Both the position numbers and the translations under genes were made by a program. From Herbaspirillum robiniae (GTDB lineage: Bacteria; Pseudomonadota; Gammaproteobacteria; Burkholderiales; Burkholderiaceae_D), in assembly GCF_002213415.1 (NCBI RefSeq), contig NZ_NJGU01000004.1, positions 124,001 through 188,000 of the forward strand: DNA of 64,000 nucleotides. The letters are read 5' to 3'. Below are positions 54,501 to 62,088 of this stretch, piece after piece (the first letter of the stretch is position 1; every line of letters begins with the position of its first letter). Below the pieces are notes generated by a model. It worked only from the letters and a program-made list of their open reading frames with translations. It was not told the DNA's origin and made no database searches.

Positions 54501-57478
54501 ACCTCGGCAAGCTGTGCTCGGGCAAGAGCGACGAGCACGGCATGTTCATGTGCGACACCGAGCTGTCCGAGGCGGGCAACGTGGAGCTCACCGCCAGCGC
54601 CAAGGACGCGCGCGGCAATGCGTCCTCGGCCTATTCCTCGGTGTGGGTGACGGGGCGCGACGAACTGTGGTTCGACGGCGAGAACCAGGACCGCATCGAC
54701 ATCCTGGCCGAAAAGAAGAACTACCAGCCCGGCGAGACGGCCAAGTTCCAGGTGCGCATGCCGTTCCGCTACGCCACCGCGCTGGTGGCGGTGGAGCGCG
54801 AAGGCGTGATCGATACGCAGGTGATGCAGCTGTCGGGACGCGATCCCACCATCAGCGTGCCGGTGAAGGCGGAGTACGGACCGAACGTCTATGTGTCGGT
54901 GCTGGCCGTGCGCGGTCGCATGCGCGAGGTGCCGTGGTATTCCTTCTTCGTCTGGGGCTGGAAGGAGCCGGTCAACTGGTGGCACGAGTTCCGCGAATAC
55001 CAGGCGCCGGGCCCGATCGTCGATCTCTCCAAGCCGGCCTGGAAATACGGCATCGCCGAGATCAATGTCGGCGACGCCGGCCACAAGCTGCAGGTGGCCG
55101 TGACGGCCGACAAGTCCGCGTACCCGATCCGCGCCACCGCCAAGGTGCAGGTGCAGGTCAGGCTGCCTGACGGCAAGCCCGCCGCCGGCGGCGAGTTCGC
55201 GCTGGCGGCGGTGGACGAGGCGCTGCTGGAGCTGCAGCCCAACGGCAGCTGGGACGTGTTGCGCGCCATGCTGCAGCGGCGCAGCTACGGCGTCGAGACG
55301 TCGACGGCGCAGATGCAGGTGGTCGGCAAGCGCCACTACGGCAAGAAGGCCACGCCGGCCGGCGGCGGCGGCGGTCGCGCGCCCACGCGCGAGCTGTTCG
55401 ACACGCTGCTGCTGTGGAAGCCCAGCGTGGTGCTCGACGCCGACGGCCGCGCCACGCTGGAGGTGCCGTTGAACGACGCGTTGACGTCGTTCCGCATCGT
55501 CGCCGTGGCCGAGAGCGGCGCCAACTACTTCGGCACCGGCAGCGTGAGCATCCGCTCGACGCAGGACGTGCAGCTGATCTCCGGCCTGCCGCCGCTGGTG
55601 CGCGAAGGCGACAGCTTCAATGCCGCGGTCACGGTGCGCAACACCACCACGCACGACATGAAGATCCGCGTGGCGGCGCGCGCGCAGGGCGGCACGCCGG
55701 CCGCACCGCTGAGTCTGCCGGAGCGCGACGTCACTGTCGCCGCGGGACAGTCGGCCGAAGTCGTCTGGCCGGTGCAGGCGCCGGAAGGCGTGACGCAGCT
55801 GGCCTGGGACATCAGCGCCCAGGAGCAGGGCGCCCAGGGCGCGAAGGACGCGATGAAATTCAGCCAGCGGGTGGCGCCCGCCGTACCGGTGACGGTGCAG
55901 CAGGCCACGCTGTTCCAGCTGGACAAGAGCGCCTCGCTGCCGGTCTCCCAGCCGCCGGGCAACCTGCCGGGACGCGGCGGCCTGGCCGTGGCCTTGAAGC
56001 CCAGCCTGGCCGGCGGCAGCGAGGCGCTGACGCGCTACTTCGCCGACTATCCCTTCTCCTGCCTGGAGCAGAAAACCTCGAAGTCCATCGGCCTGCGCGA
56101 TGAAGCGGCGTGGCAGAAGGTCGCGGCGGAGTTGCCGACCTATCTCGACGGCGACGGCCTGGCGTATTACTTCCCGCCGGCCGACAGCGGCGCGCGGCGC
56201 GGCAGCGACACGCTGACGGCCTACCTGCTGGCGGCCACCAGCGAAGCCGGCTATGCGATTCCCCAGGCCAGCCGCGACAAGATGCTGGACGGCCTGGCCG
56301 GTTTCGTCGAAGGCCGCATCACCCGCGACTTCTGGTCGCCGCAGAGGGATCTCGACGTGCGCAAGCTGGCCGCGCTGGAAGCGCTGTCGCGCTACGGCCG
56401 CGTGCAGCCGTCCATGCTCGGGTCGCTGCAGGTCAATCCCAACCAGTGGCCGACCTCGGGCCTGCTGGACTGGATCGCCGTCCTGCAGCGCGTGACGGCC
56501 ATTCCGGAGCGCCAGAAGAAGCTGGACGAGGCCGACCAGATCCTGCGCGCCCGCCTGAACTTCCAGGGCACGCGCATGGGCTTCTCCAACGAGGAGGGCG
56601 ACTACTGGTGGTGGCTGATGAGCAGCGGCGACGCCAACGCCAATCGCCTGATCCTGCTGCAGCTGAACAACCCGGCCTGGCGCGACGACATGCCGCACCT
56701 GGTGGCCGGCGCCATCAGCCGCCAGCAGCGCGGCCATTGGGGCACCACCACGGCCAACGTCTGGGGCAGCCTGGCGCTGGAGAAATTCGCGCGCAAGTTC
56801 GAGTCCGAGCCGGTGACCGGCAGCACGCGCGCAACGGTGGAGCAGGGCGGCGCCACCGTCGGCAGCCAGAGCCTGGCGTGGAGCGGCGCGGCCGGCGGCG
56901 GCAAGCTGCAGCTGCCGTGGCCCAAGGCTGACGGCGCCGCCGCCACGATGCGCTTTGCGCAAGAGGGCAGCGGCAAGCCCTGGGTGACGCTGCAAAGCCT
57001 GGCTGCGGTGCCGCTGAAGCAAGCGTTCTCCAGCGGTTATCGCATCACGCGCAAGATCGAGGCGGTCGAGCAGAAGCAGGCCGGCGTCTACACGCGCGGC
57101 GATGTGTTGCGCATCACGCTGGACATCGACGCCCAGACCGACATGACCTGGGTGGTGGTCAGCGATCCGGTGCCGGGCGGCGCCACCTTGCTGGGTTCCG
57201 GCCTGGGCCGCGATTCCGTGATCGCCCAGGGCAACCAGGACAGGTCGCGCGACCGAGACCGCGGCCTGGGCTGGCTGGCCTACGAGGAGCGCAGCTTCGA
57301 GGCCTATCGCGCCTACTACGAGTCCATGCCCAAGGGCCGCACCAGCATCAGCTACACGGTGCGCCTGAACAACGTCGGCGAGTTCAACCTGCCGCCGACG
57401 CGGGTGGAGGCGATGTATGCGCCGGAGATGTTCGGCGAGATCCCCAACGCCAGGCTCGTCGTCAAGGCGGCGCAGTAA
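51566..57478 (+). CDS. Bacterial alpha-2-macroglobulin with thioester (YfhM type)
   Basis: This very large periplasmic protein (1970 residues) is organised as MG domains followed by a bait region, thioester domain and receptor-like C-terminus. The thioester motif is C1499-LEQ, as in E. coli YfhM (ECAM). A signal peptide is predicted (hydrophobic core about 34-48, cleavage after STAQA53). No lipobox cysteine follows it, so unlike E. coli YfhM this protein would be soluble or anchored another way. The n-region is unusually long (about 32 residues). GGAG precedes the ATG at 51566. These proteins trap invading proteases. pbpC follows 17 nt downstream. Confidence 0.93.
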   Translation: MNQTEAGMAAGWSATRQQYQSPRLESGIAAKAWRVAGLWLAAVMALPMSTAQAANVTVTGFSPQGEVAKIRQVRARFSESMIKFGDPKAASPFDVDCPVAGVSRWADDKNWIFDFERDLPPGTSCSFSVRTGVKSVAGNAMGGKGRFQFSTGGPAVTRVQPYADSRIAEDQAFILFQNGAATEASVREHLYCEAEGINERIPAKAVGDSDRKALLQEFAKGVDPAAVTIVQCQQRLPNDAHVKLVWDRGIAAANAPAVLSSQPQVFKFQVRSEFVAGFSCQRENANAACSPILPVTLSFSSPVPRKLAEQVMLNATTGKIKPTLDSNQSESVSDITFKPPFPEKSEFTITLPSGFKDEDGRTLGNASSFPLKSALADFPPLAKFPAAPFGIIELNADPTLPVTLRRVEAGLQVRGTDGRAMPGKVADLKVDAGRGDQGVIAWLTRLNKYHEKWGDPKKVDSRSVSLLAKEPGAKKLDLPALKDAKEGEWPFEVIGIPLKDPGFYVVELESQKLGASLLGKPQPMYVRTSALVTNLAVHVKLGRANGAVWVTRLDNAKPVAEAEVRVSNCDGTQIWQGKTDARGVAVLPALEDACANRPYSQDNADKINGLFVSARKADEKGRADMAFALTSWNDGIESWRFNVPTDTDRAATMRATTVFDRTLLRAGETVSMKHVMRTETMQGFGLMKKEDLPTRVRITHQGSGQEYQFPLNWRGGKSAETTFNLPREAKLGSYEVVLDQGRVNANSQAADNNGNDEERGWYGRGTYYTGSFRVEEFRLPLMQGRITPPKGAQVAIKELPLDLQLNYINGGGAANQQVRVSSLLRSRPVNVPGYDGFSFSTPRSDDDSNAEDQKIVADKLAVTLDKNGAGKTVIAKLPPAQRAQELLTEMTYSDPNGEVQTVSTVTPLWPSGVVVGLRAGNWISVKKKLTLTAVTLDTAGKPQAGVPVEIRATARKTNSHRKRMVGGFYAYENDQSTQDLGKLCSGKSDEHGMFMCDTELSEAGNVELTASAKDARGNASSAYSSVWVTGRDELWFDGENQDRIDILAEKKNYQPGETAKFQVRMPFRYATALVAVEREGVIDTQVMQLSGRDPTISVPVKAEYGPNVYVSVLAVRGRMREVPWYSFFVWGWKEPVNWWHEFREYQAPGPIVDLSKPAWKYGIAEINVGDAGHKLQVAVTADKSAYPIRATAKVQVQVRLPDGKPAAGGEFALAAVDEALLELQPNGSWDVLRAMLQRRSYGVETSTAQMQVVGKRHYGKKATPAGGGGGRAPTRELFDTLLLWKPSVVLDADGRATLEVPLNDALTSFRIVAVAESGANYFGTGSVSIRSTQDVQLISGLPPLVREGDSFNAAVTVRNTTTHDMKIRVAARAQGGTPAAPLSLPERDVTVAAGQSAEVVWPVQAPEGVTQLAWDISAQEQGAQGAKDAMKFSQRVAPAVPVTVQQATLFQLDKSASLPVSQPPGNLPGRGGLAVALKPSLAGGSEALTRYFADYPFSCLEQKTSKSIGLRDEAAWQKVAAELPTYLDGDGLAYYFPPADSGARRGSDTLTAYLLAATSEAGYAIPQASRDKMLDGLAGFVEGRITRDFWSPQRDLDVRKLAALEALSRYGRVQPSMLGSLQVNPNQWPTSGLLDWIAVLQRVTAIPERQKKLDEADQILRARLNFQGTRMGFSNEEGDYWWWLMSSGDANANRLILLQLNNPAWRDDMPHLVAGAISRQQRGHWGTTTANVWGSLALEKFARKFESEPVTGSTRATVEQGGATVGSQSLAWSGAAGGGKLQLPWPKADGAAATMRFAQEGSGKPWVTLQSLAAVPLKQAFSSGYRITRKIEAVEQKQAGVYTRGDVLRITLDIDAQTDMTWVVVSDPVPGGATLLGSGLGRDSVIAQGNQDRSRDRDRGLGWLAYEERSFEAYRAYYESMPKGRTSISYTVRLNNVGEFNLPPTRVEAMYAPEMFGEIPNARLVVKAAQ

Positions 57479-57495
57479 GTGATGCGGAGCGATCG

Positions 57496-59745
57496 ATGAA
57501 CGCAGGCATGAAGTCCCCGGGCAGGCTGGCCGCCGCGTTGCGGGCGCTGGCCCTGGGCGCCGCGCTGCTGTTGCCCGCGGCGGCCGGCGCGGTGCCCTCG
57601 TTCGCCGAGGTGCAGCGCGATTTCCTGCCGTCGGAGGCCAGCCTCTATGACCGTTACGGCGAGCTGCTGCAGCGCATGCGCCTGAACATGGACGAGCGCA
57701 AGCTGTCCTGGGTCAAGCTGGAGGACGTGTCGCCGGCGTTGCGCAGCGCGCTGGTGGCGTCCGAGGACCGGCGTTTCTACCAGCACAGCGGCGTGGACTG
57801 GAACGCGGTGGCGGCTTCCGCCTGGGGCAACCTGTGGCATACGCGCACGCGCGGCGCGTCCACCATCACCATGCAGCTGGCCGGCCTGATCTATGACGAC
57901 CTGCGTCGCAAGTCCGGCGCACGCTCCTTCACGCAGAAAGTGTCGCAGGCCTTCATCGCCCAGGCGCTGGAGCGCTCCTGGCGCAAGGACCAGATCCTCG
58001 AGGCCTATCTCAACATGGTGGCTTTCCGCGGCGAACTGGTCGGTGTGCACGCGTTGTCGCGCGTGATGTTCGGCAAGCATCCCAGCGGCCTGAACCAGGG
58101 CGAAGCGGCGATCGCCGTGGCGCTGATCCGCGCGCCCAACGCCGCGCCGCGCCGCGTGGCCGAGCGCGCCTGCGCGATCCTGAAGGAAGAGGGCGTGCCG
58201 CAGCAGTGCAACGGAATGGACGGCGCGACGGAACTGGCGCTGGCGCGCGCGGCCGCCCGCCGCGACCTGCCGGGCGCCAGCGATGCGCCGCAGCTGGCGC
58301 CGCACCTGGCGCGCAAGCTGCTCAGCCGCCCCGGCCAGCAATTGCGCTCCACCCTGGACGCCCCGCTGCAGCGCTTCGCGGCGCAGACGCTGCGCCACCA
58401 GCTGGCCGGCCTGGCGGAGCGCAATATCGAGGACGGCGCGGTGATCGTGATCGACAACGCCAGCGGCGACGTGCTGGCCTGGGTCGGCTCCAGCGGCAGC
58501 CTGTCGGCCGCCGCCAATGTCGACGGCGTGGTGGCGCAGCGCCAGGCCGGCTCCACGCTCAAGCCCTTTCTCTACGAACTGGCGATCGAGAAGAAATGGC
58601 TGACCGCCGCGTCACTGCTGGACGACTCGCCGGTCAACCTGGCCACCTCGGCCGGACTCTACATTCCGCAGAACTACGACAAGCAGTTCAAGGGCCTGGT
58701 GAGCCTGCGCACCGCGCTGGGTTCCTCGCTCAACATCCCGGCGGTACGCACGCTGGTGATGGTGTCGCCGGAGCGCTTTTTCCAGCGCCTGCAGGCGCTG
58801 GGAATGAACCTGCGCGAGAGCGGCGACTATTACGGCTACAGCCTGGCCCTGGGCAGCGCCGACGTCACGCTGGCCAATCTGGCCAACGCCTACCGCGCGC
58901 TGGCCAACCAGGGACGTTATTCGCCGCTGCGCACGCGCTTCGATGAGGCCGGCGCGCCGCCCCGCTTCAGCCGGGCGATGGATCCGGATGCGTCCTTCAT
59001 CATCGGCGACATTCTCTCCGACCGCAGCGCACGCGCGCGCACCTTCGGCCTCGAGAACGCCTTGTCCACCCGCATGTGGACGGCGGTGAAGACGGGCACT
59101 TCCAAGGACATGCGCGACAACTGGTGCGTCGGCTATTCGGCGCGCTACACGGTCGGCGTGTGGGTCGGCAATGCGTCGGGCGCGCCGATGTGGGACGTCT
59201 CCGGCGTCACCGGCGCCGCGCCCGTGTGGCAGGAGCTGATGCAGTACCTGCATGCGCGACGGCCGGACGCCGCGCCGCAAAAGCCGGCCGCCGTCGAGGC
59301 GCGCGCGATCCGCTACGAAGACGAGGTCGAAGCGGCGCGCACAGAATACTTCCTGCCCGGCACCGCGCAACCGGAGATCCGCATCGTGCGCGCACGCGAG
59401 ATTCGTCCGTCGATTTCCTATCCGACGGCAGGCATGCTGACCGCGCTCGACCCGGACATTCCTCCGGCGCGCCAGCGCATCCGTTTTCGCGCGCAGGGCG
59501 TGTCAGCCGGAAGCCGCTGGGTACTGGACGGAAAAGCGATGCCGGACGCCATTCTGAAAGGGGGCCAGCCCCGGATGCAGCGCATCGCCGCGAACGCCAG
59601 CGACGACCTGGCCTACGACTGGATGCCGTGGCCGGGCAGGCATGTGCTGGTGTTGCAGGATGCGGCGGGGCAGGAGCTGGACCGCGTGCGGTTCGAAGTG
59701 CGCGGCGCGGTGGAACGGCCGCGCGCGGATGCGAAGAAGAAATGA
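57496..59745 (+). CDS. pbpC: Penicillin-binding protein 1C
   Basis: This 749-residue bifunctional class A PBP starts with a membrane anchor (about 10-33). The glycosyltransferase domain has catalytic E90 in SEDRRFYQHSG and the GASTITMQLA segment. The transpeptidase domain has catalytic S353 in STLK, the SSLN motif and K532-TG. A C-terminal BiPBP-type domain (about 650-740) is typical of PbpC. Pairing with an alpha-2-macroglobulin gene is conserved in E. coli and many other bacteria, thought to combine protease trapping with wall repair. A terminator follows. Confidence 0.95.
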   Translation: MNAGMKSPGRLAAALRALALGAALLLPAAAGAVPSFAEVQRDFLPSEASLYDRYGELLQRMRLNMDERKLSWVKLEDVSPALRSALVASEDRRFYQHSGVDWNAVAASAWGNLWHTRTRGASTITMQLAGLIYDDLRRKSGARSFTQKVSQAFIAQALERSWRKDQILEAYLNMVAFRGELVGVHALSRVMFGKHPSGLNQGEAAIAVALIRAPNAAPRRVAERACAILKEEGVPQQCNGMDGATELALARAAARRDLPGASDAPQLAPHLARKLLSRPGQQLRSTLDAPLQRFAAQTLRHQLAGLAERNIEDGAVIVIDNASGDVLAWVGSSGSLSAAANVDGVVAQRQAGSTLKPFLYELAIEKKWLTAASLLDDSPVNLATSAGLYIPQNYDKQFKGLVSLRTALGSSLNIPAVRTLVMVSPERFFQRLQALGMNLRESGDYYGYSLALGSADVTLANLANAYRALANQGRYSPLRTRFDEAGAPPRFSRAMDPDASFIIGDILSDRSARARTFGLENALSTRMWTAVKTGTSKDMRDNWCVGYSARYTVGVWVGNASGAPMWDVSGVTGAAPVWQELMQYLHARRPDAAPQKPAAVEARAIRYEDEVEAARTEYFLPGTAQPEIRIVRAREIRPSISYPTAGMLTALDPDIPPARQRIRFRAQGVSAGSRWVLDGKAMPDAILKGGQPRMQRIAANASDDLAYDWMPWPGRHVLVLQDAAGQELDRVRFEVRGAVERPRADAKKK

Positions 59746-59805
59746 GGTCGTGAGCGCATTGCTTGCGCGAAGCCGAATCCCCAAAACCGGATCTGCAAAA
59801 AGAAA

Positions 59806-59847
59806 AAAGCCGGCAGTGCATCTTGCGCTGCCGGCTTTCATTTTTTG
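59806..59847 (+). terminator. Terminator after pbpC
   Basis: AAAGCCGGCAG and CTGCCGGCTTT form an 11-bp stem with an inner TGCA/TGCG pair, followed by CATTTTTTG. Confidence 0.88.
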
Positions 59848-59886
59848 TGGTTCCGGATCGGGATCCGGAAACGTAAAAGGTCGCCA

Positions 59887-59954
59887 AAAACGCAAAAGGC
59901 CGATTAACTTTCGTTAATCGACCTTTTATGTTTTGGTGCCCACGGAGGGACTCG
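59887..59954 (-). repeat. Duplicate of tRNA-Leu 3' end plus its terminator (truncated tRNA copy)
   Basis: These 68 bp are identical to 60043-60110, which hold the last 21 nt of tRNA-Leu and its terminator. Here only the 3' fragment of the tRNA is present, so it is not a functional tRNA. The two copies are exactly 156 bp apart. Confidence 0.9.
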
Positions 59955-60042
59955 GTCACGTACCTCGACCCCGCCCGGCCTTGCAAGGCCGGGCTTTCGA
60001 GTCCCACCCGCAAAGCGCGCAGGCGCTTTGCTCGTGTACCCC
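59955..60042. repeat. 88-bp spacer with two perfect hairpins between the tRNA-end copies
   Basis: It contains a 22-bp perfect palindrome GCCCGGCCTTGCAAGGCCGGGC cut at its centre (59973-59994, written here as GCCCGGCCTTG plus its complement) and a 9-bp stem GCAAAGCGC / GCGCTTTGC (60010-60031). No open frame of note is present. Confidence 0.7.
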
Positions 60043-60110
60043 AAAACGCAAAAGGCCGATTAACTTTCGTTAATCGACCTTTTATGTTTTGGTGCCCACG
60101 GAGGGACTCG
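60043..60110 (-). repeat. Intact copy of the 68-bp direct repeat at the tRNA-Leu 3' end
   Basis: It covers the tRNA-Leu 3' terminal 21 nt (60090-60110) and the downstream terminator. It is identical to 59887-59954. Confidence 0.9.
60050..60083 (-). terminator. tRNA-Leu terminator
   Basis: On the minus strand AAAGGTCGATTAA, loop CGAAAG and TTAATCGGCCTTT form a stem with one G-T wobble and a short U-tract. It is duplicated at 59894-59927. Confidence 0.8.
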
Positions 60111-60174
60111 AACCCCCACACCTCGCGGCACATGGACCTGAACCATGCGCGTCTACCAATTCCGCCACGTGGGC
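60090..60174 (-). tRNA. tRNA-Leu (anticodon CAG)
   Basis: This 85-nt tRNA reads GCCCACG at the acceptor 5' arm and CGTGGGCACCA at the 3' end, with CCA encoded. The D-arm has TGGTAGACGC. The anticodon loop TTCAGGT sits on a CATGG/CCATG stem, giving anticodon CAG. A long variable arm and the T-loop GGTTCGAGTCC are present. It decodes CUG, the most used Leu codon in this GC-rich genome. Confidence 0.95.
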
Positions 60175-60221
60175 CTTCTGCACTGCGTTGCTGCTTTGTT
60201 GCCGTGCTTGAAAGAGGCTGC

Positions 60222-60250
60222 ATATTAAGGGTAATTCTGCAGGTGGTCAA
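60222..60250 (-). promoter_or_regulatory. Promoter of tRNA-Leu
   Basis: On the minus strand TTGACC (60245-60250) and TAATAT (60222-60227) are separated by 17 bp. The predicted start is about 40 nt before the mature tRNA 5' end. Confidence 0.75.
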
Positions 60251-60463
60251 CAGCTAATTTGAATTTTTTACGGATTTTTTTTCGAGTGGTTCAGATCAGC
60301 TGTTTTCACTCTGGTTTTTGCCGCTGCGCCACCGCCGGGAAGCGCGAGATTCGGTGGTGCTGGTGGCGTGTCGATATCAGCGCAGCGACGCCGGATCCTG
60401 GCTATCGCAAAGACGGCAAGACGCGATAGCCGCCACCTCTGCACGCGTTGCTCGCCTCAGCAC

Positions 60464-60499
60464 CCGTCGTCCCCGCGAAGGCGGGGACCCAGTGACGTT
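60464..60499. repeat. REP-like extragenic palindrome
   Basis: GTCCCCGC, loop GAAG and GCGGGGAC form an 8-bp perfect stem, followed by CCAGTGACG. This matches the familiar proteobacterial intergenic repeat whose translation reads WVPAFAGTT. Only one copy is seen in the window. Confidence 0.7.
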
Positions 60500-60540
60500 T
60501 GTTGCGCGTAAAGAGCCGCAGAGCGATCCAGACAACCGGC

Positions 60541-60574
60541 ACAAAGAAAAACGGCGACCGCCAGGGTCGCCGTT
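60541..60574 (-). terminator. Terminator of the liv operon
   Basis: On the minus strand AACGGCGACC, a 5-nt loop and GGTCGCCGTT form a 10-bp stem followed by TTTCTTTG. It lies about 30 nt after the livF stop. Confidence 0.85.
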
Positions 60575-60601
60575 GTCCATTGCACCTGGCAGGCGTGCAG
60601 A

Positions 60602-61327
60602 TCAACCGCCCAGATAAGCCTCGACCACCTTGGGATTGCCCAGCAGGTTGGCGCCGCTGTCTTCCAGCACGATCTTGCCGGTCTCCAGCACGTAGCCGCG
60701 TTGCGCGATGCGCAGCGCCTGGCGCACGTTCTGTTCCACCAGCAGCACCGTCATGCCGGTCTTGTTGATCTCCTGCACGATGCGGAAGATCTCCTGGATG
60801 ATCAGCGGGGCCAGCCCCATCGACGGTTCGTCCAGCAGCAGGACCTTGGGCTTGGCCATCAGCGCGCGGCCGATCGCCAGCATCTGCTGCTCGCCGCCGG
60901 AGAGGTTGCCGGCGAGACCCGCGGCGCGGTTCTTCAGCACCGGGAAGAGGGAATACACCCACTCCAGGTCGCGCGCCACGCCGTCCTTGTCGCGACGGGT
61001 GTAGGCGCCCAGCGCGAGGTTTTCCTCGACGGTGAGCGTGGTCAGTGTGGCGCGGCCTTCGGCCACCTGCACCACGCCGGATTCGACGATGCGGTGCGGC
61101 GACAACCTGGTCAGGTCTTCGCCGTTGAACAGCACCTTGCCGCGGGCCGCCTTCACCAGTCCGGAAATGGCCAGCAGCGAGGTGCTCTTGCCGGCGCCGT
61201 TGGCGCCGACCAGCGCGGTGATCTCGCCTTCGTTCAATGTCAGGCTGATGCCCTTGACCGCTTCGATGTGGCCGTAGGCGACGGCCAGGTCCTCGACCTG
61301 CAGGATGGGTTTGGTGGCGCCTGTCAT
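60602..61327 (-). CDS. livF: Branched-chain amino acid ABC transporter ATPase LivF
   Basis: This 241-residue ATPase has Walker A GANGAGKST, the signature LSGGEQQML and Walker B LLLDEPSMGLAP. The LivF-type C-terminus ends in KVVEAYLGG. With LivG it powers import through LivHM. The ATG at 61327 overlaps the livG stop (ATGA). The longer in-frame reading beyond this start overlaps livG and is rejected. It is the last gene of the operon and is followed by a terminator. Confidence 0.95.
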   Translation of the reverse strand: MTGATKPILQVEDLAVAYGHIEAVKGISLTLNEGEITALVGANGAGKSTSLLAISGLVKAARGKVLFNGEDLTRLSPHRIVESGVVQVAEGRATLTTLTVEENLALGAYTRRDKDGVARDLEWVYSLFPVLKNRAAGLAGNLSGGEQQMLAIGRALMAKPKVLLLDEPSMGLAPLIIQEIFRIVQEINKTGMTVLLVEQNVRQALRIAQRGYVLETGKIVLEDSGANLLGNPKVVEAYLGG

Positions 61328-62088
61328 GCTTCTTCCTTGCCGAGGTAGGCCTCGATCACTTCCTGGTTGTTCTTGATCTGGTCCGGCGTGCCTTCGGCGA
61401 TGATCTTGCCGAAGTTGAGCACGGCGATGCGCTCGCACAGGCCCATCACGAAGCGCATGTCGTGCTCGATCATGAAGATCGAGAAACCGCGCTGCTTGAT
61501 GTTGACGATCTCGGCCATCAGTTCGGTCTTCTCCGACGGATTCATGCCGGCCACCGGTTCGTCCAGCAACAGCAGCTTGGGCTTGGTGGCCAGCGCGCGG
61601 GCGAACTCCAGCTTGCGCTGCTCGCCGTAGGAGAGGCTGTCGGCCAGCATGTGCGCCTTGTGATCCAGGCGCACCCACGACAGCAGCTCCAGCGCGCGCT
61701 CGCGCGCTTCTTTCTCTACCTTGCGGAAGCCGCCCAGGTTGAACAGCATGCTGGCCACGCCGTAGTTCAGGTGGTCGTGCATGCCGACCACGACGTTTTC
61801 CAGCAGCGTCATTTCCTTGAACACGCGGATGTTCTGGAAGGTGCGCGCGATGCCGCGTTCAGTGATCTTGTGCGGGGCGACTTCGCCGATGTCTTCGCCG
61901 TTGAAGCTGATGCTGCCCGAAGAGGCGCGCAAAAGGCCCGTGATGAGGTTGAAGACCGTGGTCTTGCCGGCGCCGTTGGGGCCGATCAGGCCGAAGATCT
62001 CGCCTTCGTTGACGTTGAAGTTCACGCCCTGCAGCACCTGCAGGCCGCCGAAGTTCTTGCTGATTTGCTTGAGTTCTAACAGCATCAC
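61324..62088 (-). CDS. livG: Branched-chain amino acid ABC transporter ATPase LivG
   Basis: This 254-residue ATPase has Walker A GPNGAGKTT, a signature region LSYGEQRKLEFARAL, and Walker B LLLDEPVAGMNP. The extra loop before the signature (VVVGMHDHLNYG) is typical of LivG. The first possible codon is GTG at 62088, overlapping the livM stop; the adjacent ATG at 62085 is an equally good start. It shares tight overlaps with both livM and livF. Confidence 0.95.
   Translation of the reverse strand: MMLLELKQISKNFGGLQVLQGVNFNVNEGEIFGLIGPNGAGKTTVFNLITGLLRASSGSISFNGEDIGEVAPHKITERGIARTFQNIRVFKEMTLLENVVVGMHDHLNYGVASMLFNLGGFRKVEKEARERALELLSWVRLDHKAHMLADSLSYGEQRKLEFARALATKPKLLLLDEPVAGMNPSEKTELMAEIVNIKQRGFSIFMIEHDMRFVMGLCERIAVLNFGKIIAEGTPDQIKNNQEVIEAYLGKEEA

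Larger units (their letters stand above)
60175..60601. other. tRNA-Leu to livF intergenic region
   Basis: This 427-nt stretch holds the tRNA promoter, an AT-rich patch (60255-60290), a REP-like palindrome and the liv operon terminator. Weak open frames across it have no recognisable domain. I see no gene. Confidence 0.6.

Noticed and set aside
52346-57022. 1558-codon open frame opposite the alpha-2-macroglobulin gene
   Set aside because: Arises from GC codon bias. The sense protein has a signal peptide, a thioester motif and family order; the antisense product is low-complexity.
59887-60174. A prophage or integrative island at tRNA-Leu
   Set aside because: The att-like duplication encloses only 88 bp of non-coding sequence, with no integrase or cargo, so no element can be called.
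59207-60250. 347-codon minus-strand frame over pbpC, the tRNA and the repeats
   Set aside because: It runs through tRNA-Leu and its repeat copy. The repeated peptide is a translation of non-coding repeat DNA.
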